A DNA stretch of 64,000 nucleotides from Pontiella sulfatireligans. Its GTDB lineage: Bacteria; Verrucomicrobiota; Kiritimatiellia; Kiritimatiellales; Pontiellaceae. The DNA lies in the NCBI RefSeq assembly GCF_900890705.1, contig NZ_CAAHFH010000002.1, forward strand, positions 2,613,458-2,677,457, written 5' to 3'. The position numbers and the translations under genes were made by a program. Below the pieces are notes generated by a model that saw nothing but the letters and a program-made list of their open reading frames with translations, was not told the DNA's origin and made no database searches. This document shows positions 59,258 through 64,000 of this stretch, in pieces (the first letter of the stretch is position 1; each line of letters begins with the position of its first letter).

Positions 59258-60211
59258 TTACGTGTTAGGTTTTATTGTTATATCTGTGAGCTTCGTCTCT
59301 TCGACAAATTGCTTGGTGGTGCTGAAGGCGGATTCCATGGTGGCGCGGTCGGGATGGCCCTTGGCGAACTTGACGATGTCGGTCTGGCGCATGAAGTCCT
59401 GCAGAATGTTGCGCTGGGTGCCGTCGAGTTCGGGGGACTTGCTCATTTCTTCGACGATCTCCTCGGTGGTTTCGTCGGTGGCGTTGAGGGAAAAGCGACC
59501 CTCGAGGTAGTTGCGCAGGATTATCGACAGCTCAGTGTAGAAGGGGTTGCACTCGTTTTTTTCGAGCAGGCCTTTGCCTTTCAGCATTTCCAGCGCCCGG
59601 AAGGCCAGTACATGCGGCGGGATGGCCGGCGCCGATGGGATGAGATGCTCGCGGTGTTTCCACAGTTTGGACGTAATCCAGCCAACTAAAAAGGCGGTGA
59701 CCGCCACAAGCGCTGAAATCCATAGCCAAGGCGGCACGCGCCCCGGAAGCTTTTGCATCGGCTTGATGTCGGCGATTTGCGATGAGGCGTCTTCCGGCAG
59801 CGACGACTCTACGTTCAGAACCACCTGGGGGAAGTTGGTGGCGAAGGTTTGATCGCCGACGCGGCAGGAAATCAGGTTGGTGGAAACCACATGCTCGCCG
59901 AGGCGGAAGGAGGTGATGGAGTAACGGGACTCGGACTGAGTTAAGCCGTCCTCGCGTGGAACGTTTGCCCAGTCGCGCTTTAGCAGAACCACATTTTTTT
60001 CTTTTCCGATTTCTGGAATCTTCAGGGTTCCGTTTGTCGGGAAATACGCGGTAACAATCAATTCAACTGGATCGCCCACGCAGATGGCCTCGCGGTCGAT
60101 GGAGTATTCCACCGTTAGCCGGTCCTGAGGAAAGACCTTCGGTTCCTCCGGCTTGCACCCGATAAGGGCAACCGCAAGGACTGGAATTAAGATGTGGCTT
60201 GGCTGGGGCAT
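59258..60211 (-). CDS. Bat-operon lipoprotein with membrane helix
   Basis: 317 residues. The signal peptide ends in a lipobox (AVALIGC, Cys ~19). A BatD-like Ig domain (DPVELIVTAYFPTNGTLKIP) follows, then a membrane helix (WLWISALVAVTAFLVGWITS, ~163-182) and a helical cytoplasmic tail (NPFYTELSIILRNYLEGRFS). The tail resembles DUF4381-type proteins that occupy this position in other MoxR/Bat loci. A protein with both lipobox and internal helix is slightly odd. Confidence 0.72.
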   Translation of the reverse strand: MPQPSHILIPVLAVALIGCKPEEPKVFPQDRLTVEYSIDREAICVGDPVELIVTAYFPTNGTLKIPEIGKEKNVVLLKRDWANVPREDGLTQSESRYSITSFRLGEHVVSTNLISCRVGDQTFATNFPQVVLNVESSLPEDASSQIADIKPMQKLPGRVPPWLWISALVAVTAFLVGWITSKLWKHREHLIPSAPAIPPHVLAFRALEMLKGKGLLEKNECNPFYTELSIILRNYLEGRFSLNATDETTEEIVEEMSKSPELDGTQRNILQDFMRQTDIVKFAKGHPDRATMESAFSTTKQFVEETKLTDITIKPNT

Positions 60212-60217
60212 TTTTTA

Positions 60218-61108
60218 TTATCTGCGGCTCGCGCGCTGGCGGAAGAATTTGATGAATTGCTTGTCATAGGGCTCGCCGGCAAAGAGGCGGATGGTGTCGA
60301 TGCCGGCCTTGCGGTGCATGTCGTCGACGGCCTGCGCGCGGCGGGTCTGCTCGAGGCCGAGGTGTTCGCGCACCTTCCGGCTGGAGGTGTCGACGAGGAC
60401 GTGCTCGCCGGTTTCGGCGTCGTGCCAGTTGATGACGCCGATGTCGGGCCAGGCCACCTCGCGCTTGTCGCCGATGACGACGCTGATGAGGTCGTGGCGC
60501 CGTCCGGATATTTTGAGGAGCTTTTCGTAGTCGTCGTTGAACATGAAGTCGGAGATGAGAAAGGTGACGTTTTTGCGGGTGCTGACGTGGTTGAGGTAGT
60601 CGAGCGCCGGCACGGCGTTGGTGCCTTTGCCTTGCGGCTTGTGCGAGAGCATTTCGCGGACGAGCCGCAGCACGTGGCGCGTGCCCTTTTTCGGCGGGAT
60701 GTATTTTTCAACCTCCTCGGCAAAGAGGATCAGCCCGATGCGGTCGTTGTTGCGGATGGCGGAGAAGGCCAGTACGGCGGCGACTTCGGCGGCGAGGTCG
60801 CGCTTGAGCTGCGAACCGCTGCCGAAAAGGTTCGATGCGCTGACGTCGACGACGAGCATGACGGTCATCTCGCGCTCTTCGACGAATTTCTTGATATGCG
60901 GCGCGCCGGTGCGGGCGGTCACGTTCCAGTCGATGGAGCGGATGTCGTCGCCGGGCACGTATTCGCGCACCTCGTCGAACTCCATCCCGCGCCCTTTGAA
61001 GGTGGAGTGGTACTGCCCCGCAAACACGTCGTTAACGGCGTGCTTGGTTCTGATTTGAATTCGGCGAACTTTTTTCAGAAGCTCTTTGTGGTCGAGGGTG
61101 TTGCTCAT
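60218..61108 (-). CDS. DUF58 (VWA-like) protein
   Basis: 296 residues, cytoplasmic. The DUF58 signature is clear: GQYHSTFKGRGMEFDEVREY, VPGDDIRSIDWNVTARTG and KKFVEEREMTVMLVVDVSAS, where the last holds a MIDAS-like DxSxS. FLISDFMFNDDYEKLL follows. DUF58 proteins are the adaptor between MoxR ATPases and their membrane VWA partners. The ATG at 61108 is used; the longer reading includes a palindromic repeat. Confidence 0.92.
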   Translation of the reverse strand: MSNTLDHKELLKKVRRIQIRTKHAVNDVFAGQYHSTFKGRGMEFDEVREYVPGDDIRSIDWNVTARTGAPHIKKFVEEREMTVMLVVDVSASNLFGSGSQLKRDLAAEVAAVLAFSAIRNNDRIGLILFAEEVEKYIPPKKGTRHVLRLVREMLSHKPQGKGTNAVPALDYLNHVSTRKNVTFLISDFMFNDDYEKLLKISGRRHDLISVVIGDKREVAWPDIGVINWHDAETGEHVLVDTSSRKVREHLGLEQTRRAQAVDDMHRKAGIDTIRLFAGEPYDKQFIKFFRQRASRR

Positions 61109-61116
61109 GGCGATAT

Positions 61117-61136
61117 GGGCGACATGCATGTCGCCC
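61117..61136. repeat. Perfect 20-base palindrome between moxR and the DUF58 gene
   Basis: GGGCGACATGCATGTCGCCC is a perfect palindrome that ends one base from the moxR stop codon and eight bases before the DUF58 start. In RNA it would form a short hairpin with GC-rich base; as DNA it could bind a dimeric protein. The GGGGCGAC form recalls a dispersed repeat. Confidence 0.75.
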
Positions 61137-62123
61137 CTACGGGACGGGGATTTCGGAGAGGATTTTTTCGATCAGGTCTTCGCTGGTGAGCTCTTCGGCC
61201 TCGGCTTCATAGGAGACGATGACGCGGTGGCGGAGCACGTCTTGCGCGATGGACTTGACGTCTTGCGGGGTGACGTAGCCACGGCCTTGCATAAAGGCGT
61301 GGGCCCGGGCGCCCATGGTGAGGTTGATCGTTGCGCGGGGCGACGCGCCGTAGCGCAGGTAGTCTTTGATGTCGAGGTTGTACTTCTCGGGTTCGCGGGT
61401 GGCGAAGACGATGCTGAGGATGTAGTCCTTAATTTTGTCGTCGATGTAGATTTCATCGACGACTTCGCGGGCCTTGAGGATTTTGTCGGGATGCAGTACG
61501 GCGTTGACGGCGATCTCGGTGTTGGAGTGCGCCATGCGGTCGAGGATGCGGCGCTCTTCTTCGATGGTCGGGTAGCCGACCTTGAGTTTGAGCATGAAGC
61601 GGTCGACCTGCGCTTCGGGCAGCGGATAGGTGCCTTCCTGCTCAATCGGGTTTTCGGTGGCCATGACGAGGAAGGGCTTGGGCAACGGGAAGGTTTCGTC
61701 GCCGATGGTGACCTGCTTTTCCTGCATGGCTTCGAGCAGGGCGCTCTGGACTTTGGCCGGCGCGCGGTTGATTTCGTCGGCTAGGATGATGTTGGCGAAG
61801 ACGGGGCCCTTCTTAATGATGAAGTCGCCGTGTTTCTGGTTGTAGATCAGCGTGCCGATGAGGTCGGCGGGGAGCAGGTCGGGGGTGAACTGGATGCGCT
61901 GGAACGAGGTGTCGAGCGCCCGGGCCAGCGTGTTGATCGTCAGCGTCTTGGCGAGGCCGGGGACGCCTTCGAGCAGGACGTGGCCGTTGGACAGCATCCC
62001 GATGATCAGCCGGTCAATCAGGTAGTCCTGTCCGACGATCACCTTTCCGATTTCGTTTTTTAATGTAGGAACAAATGCGCTCTGTTCGCGCACTCTTTGG
62101 TTGATGACTTCTATTCCTGCCAT
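61137..62123 (-). CDS. MoxR family AAA+ ATPase
   Basis: 328 residues. Walker A is GVPGLAKT, Walker B is IILADEINRAPAKVQSALLE, sensor 1 is VMATENPIEQEGTYPLPEAQ and the lid has YGASPRATINL. MoxR ATPases act as chaperones that mature VWA proteins, here DUF58, BatA and BatB from the same operon. AAGGAG precedes the ATG. It is the first gene of a nine-gene run that reaches to 53310. Confidence 0.96.
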   Translation of the reverse strand: MAGIEVINQRVREQSAFVPTLKNEIGKVIVGQDYLIDRLIIGMLSNGHVLLEGVPGLAKTLTINTLARALDTSFQRIQFTPDLLPADLIGTLIYNQKHGDFIIKKGPVFANIILADEINRAPAKVQSALLEAMQEKQVTIGDETFPLPKPFLVMATENPIEQEGTYPLPEAQVDRFMLKLKVGYPTIEEERRILDRMAHSNTEIAVNAVLHPDKILKAREVVDEIYIDDKIKDYILSIVFATREPEKYNLDIKDYLRYGASPRATINLTMGARAHAFMQGRGYVTPQDVKSIAQDVLRHRVIVSYEAEAEELTSEDLIEKILSEIPVP

Positions 62124-62189
62124 TTCGGGTTTCTCCTTGTTATGTATTTATGCGTTATATGACCGCAAAAATTAATGCGCGTTCAAAAA

Positions 62190-62714
62190 TCATCTATTAA
62201 TTTGTCGCAAGGCTTCGTAAAGCACGATCGCTGCGCAATTTGACAAATTGAGCGATCGCACGCAGTCAAGCTTGATGGGGATGTTCAGGATGGATTCCGA
62301 GTGTGCGGCAAGCATTTCGTCGGGCAGTCCGAAGGTTTCGTTTCCAAAGATGAAATAGTCGTTAGGCTGAAATGCGGCTTCCTGAAAATTACGGCTTCCG
62401 GCGGTGCTGAAAAAAAACTTTCGGTCCGAGGGGTTTTTCTCAAGAAACGTGTCGAAGTCGGGATAGACCGTGAGATTTACAGAATCCCAATAATCGAGGC
62501 CGGCGCGGCGCAGCTGCTTTTCGGAAAGGTCGAAGCCGAGAGGCTCAATGAGGTGCAGCGCGGTGCCGGTGGCGGCGCAGAGGCGCGAAATGTTGCCGGT
62601 ATTGGGCGGAATCGACGGCTCAACCAGCACAATGTTGAACGGGGCGTCCGGCCACTGAAACTCCAGTTCCACCCGCTTGCGCTCCGAATGCCGCATTTGT
62701 TCGTTTTTTTTCAT
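62190..62714 (-). CDS. trmL: tRNA (cytidine34-2'-O)-methyltransferase
   Basis: 174 residues, SPOUT fold with a C-terminal trefoil knot. FNIVLVEPSIPPNTGNISRL is the entry motif, FIFGNETFGLPDEML the knot loop that binds S-adenosylmethionine, and IPIKLDCVRSLNLSNCAAIV the last motif. It methylates the wobble base ribose of some leucine tRNAs. The first 20 residues (charged, MRHSERKR) are longer than usual; the start could be a few codons downstream. Confidence 0.92.
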   Translation of the reverse strand: MKKNEQMRHSERKRVELEFQWPDAPFNIVLVEPSIPPNTGNISRLCAATGTALHLIEPLGFDLSEKQLRRAGLDYWDSVNLTVYPDFDTFLEKNPSDRKFFFSTAGSRNFQEAAFQPNDYFIFGNETFGLPDEMLAAHSESILNIPIKLDCVRSLNLSNCAAIVLYEALRQINR

Positions 62715-62908
62715 AAGCCAAACACAATAGCAAAGCAGACGGGCGCGTGAAGCCTGAGATGCGAAAAACTGCAGGGCCGGCCACTAATCAGTCCATCCTC
62801 AGCCCGTAGGGTTGTAAAATGAGCAATGCATGGAAGTGCGGCGTTGCGGAGCGAGTTCCGAATCGTTACAGTCCTTGAAATTTGGAATTAAACGGCGAGG
62901 AATATTCG

Positions 62909-63490
62909 ATGATTAAACAAGTGGCATGTTTGGCGGTTTTGGCCTTGGTTGGATGCTCCACAACTCGGAACGGTGCATACCGCCCCAAATCCGGTAACGA
63001 GAAAGAGGCGTATGCCCGGGCGTGGCTTGACGTCAGCCCGGATGATGTCCGCAAGGATTTCCAGTCGCTCTATCAAACCGAAGTGGCTTGGGCTGGGATT
63101 ATCAAAGAGATTGAGTTTAGGGAATCAGAACGCGAGGTGAGTGTCGCCTTTCTGGTGGAGCATCGCAATTTTGATTGGAAAGACCATGGTGGTGGGCGTT
63201 CTTATCAGCTTGAGGCCGAGGGCGAGGGTGTGTTTGCCGTCGGTTGGAAGGTGGAAAAACCCACGAGTATCAGTTATCTGAAGTCGTTGGCTGATGCAGG
63301 CGACATGCTGGTGGCGTACGGAAGACCCGTGCGCATTCGTAAAGGCACTATTCAGCTCAGTGCTACGGCCGTGCGACCGATTTCGGCCGACGACTACTCC
63401 ATTGCCGGAGCTGAACCCATGGCCGAACTTCCAGAAGAGCCGGTCGCCGAACCCCAAGAAAAGTCCGAGGCTGACGCTCCTTCCGAGTGA
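62909..63490 (+). CDS. Lipoprotein of unknown function
   Basis: 193 residues. The signal peptide ends in a lipobox (LALVGC, Cys ~16), and the protein is therefore probably attached to a membrane outside the cytoplasm. The middle (QTEVAWAGIIKEIEFRESER, FAVGWKVEKP) looks beta-rich, distantly like Slp-type outer-membrane lipoproteins, but this is weak. The end is Pro/Glu-rich. GAGGAA lies before the ATG at 62909. Confidence 0.65.
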   Translation: MIKQVACLAVLALVGCSTTRNGAYRPKSGNEKEAYARAWLDVSPDDVRKDFQSLYQTEVAWAGIIKEIEFRESEREVSVAFLVEHRNFDWKDHGGGRSYQLEAEGEGVFAVGWKVEKPTSISYLKSLADAGDMLVAYGRPVRIRKGTIQLSATAVRPISADDYSIAGAEPMAELPEEPVAEPQEKSEADAPSE

Positions 63491-63548
63491 GCGGCTTCGC
63501 TGGTTTTTTTACCAGCGACCGGAACATTAGACCACAACCTGCGAGGCA

Positions 63549-64000
63549 ATGATGGATGCACTGAAGCGATTGATGGAAAACAACCGCAAATGGGCGGGCC
63601 GGATTGAAAAAGAGCAGCCGGGCTTTTTTGAAAAACTTTCTAAACAGCAAAACCCCGAATATCTTTGGATCGGGTGCGCCGACAGCCGGGTTTCCGCCGA
63701 CGCCATTGTGGACCTCCCTCCGGGCGAGGTGTTTGTGCACCGCAACATTGCCAATGTGGTGGTGCATACCGACCTCAACTGCTTGTCCGTCGTCCAGTAT
63801 GCGGTTGAGGTGCTGAAGGTGAAGCACATCATTGTATGCGGCCACTACGGGTGCGGCGGCATTGCGGCCTCGCTCGATACAGAGGAGCACGGACTCATCG
63901 ACAACTGGCTGCGGCACATCCGCGACATCTACCGTTTCCACGCAGGAGAATTGGACGGCATAACCGATCCAACCGCGCGAAAAGACCGCTTGTGCGAACT
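63549..64000 (+). CDS. can: Beta-carbonic anhydrase, cut by the window edge
   Basis: The first ~150 residues are present. Interconverts CO2 and bicarbonate with zinc. The zinc ligands and catalytic dyad are visible: YLWIGCADSRVSAD (Cys, Asp-Arg pair) and VCGHYGCGGIAASL (His and Cys). FVHRNIANVV is the other family block. Two ATGs (63549 and 63552) are adjacent. The C-terminal part lies outside the window, so completeness cannot be judged. Confidence 0.92.
   Translation, partial: MMDALKRLMENNRKWAGRIEKEQPGFFEKLSKQQNPEYLWIGCADSRVSADAIVDLPPGEVFVHRNIANVVVHTDLNCLSVVQYAVEVLKVKHIIVCGHYGCGGIAASLDTEEHGLIDNWLRHIRDIYRFHAGELDGITDPTARKDRLCE

Noticed and set aside
53310..62123. MoxR/Bat cluster as the novel system
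   Set aside because: All main components belong to described families in their usual order.
1..64000. CRISPR arrays, prophage, insertion sequences, rRNA or ordinary tRNA genes
   Set aside because: No regularly spaced repeats, transposase, integrase, phage structural genes, rRNA segments or tRNA cloverleaf other than the tmRNA were seen by eye.

Overview
The window is about 64 kb of a GC-rich bacterial chromosome. Gene content points to a Gram-negative member of the PVC superphylum, most likely Kiritimatiellota or a close relative. The clues are a 3-keto-disaccharide hydrolase (DUF1080), an RsbU/STAS pair, an ECF sigma factor with a membrane-anchored anti-sigma/VWA protein, a complete Bat operon, and many intergenic inverted repeats of the kind common in PVC genomes. 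The assignment is inferred from content, not from a marker-gene tree. There is no prophage, CRISPR array, rRNA or ordinary tRNA gene; the only stable RNA I can support is a tmRNA.

Layout. 0-8.5 kb: a doubly broken porin gene, a small cysteine-rich protein, a lipoprotein, pyrK-pyrD (pyrimidine synthesis) and DUF2062-psd-pssA (phosphatidylethanolamine synthesis). 8.5-20 kb: a sodium:solute symporter with an iron alcohol dehydrogenase, FmdB, an ABC-class ATPase whose Walker A motif has lost its lysine, dtd, argH, an RsbU-type phosphatase with a STAS antagonist, rsmI and an MFS transporter. 20-25.7 kb: a rearrangement scar (a diverged rseP tail and a higA fragment), then rseP-cdsA-uppS and purA. 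26-35 kb: DUF1080 hydrolase, ssrA, nitronate monooxygenase, dienelactone hydrolase, a decayed DUF3592 gene, dinB, an unrecognised Cys/His protein and a glpD-like gene.

35.4-44.8 kb holds the most distinctive locus: an ECF sigma factor, overlapped by a gene fusing an anti-sigma zinc domain, one membrane helix and a von Willebrand (VWA) domain, followed 18 bases later by a 2093-residue envelope protein with about six divergent ~100-residue repeats. It looks like a self-regulated envelope system. 44.9-48.4 kb is ymdB-xseA-xseB and an HtrA protease.

48.4-51 kb is a second unusual locus: a two-gene, ZorAB-like proton-channel pair. The MotA/ExbB-like subunit carries a long helical tail of seven 18-residue repeats. 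The partner has the single Asp-bearing helix of MotB/ZorB but no visible peptidoglycan-binding domain. No other Zorya gene is nearby.

51-53.3 kb has rsmB, an S4-domain protein and two small proteins. 53.3-62.1 kb is a nine-gene moxR-DUF58-batA-batB-TPR-batC-batD-batE operon on the minus strand. The window ends with trmL, a lipoprotein and the start of a beta-carbonic anhydrase gene cut by the edge.
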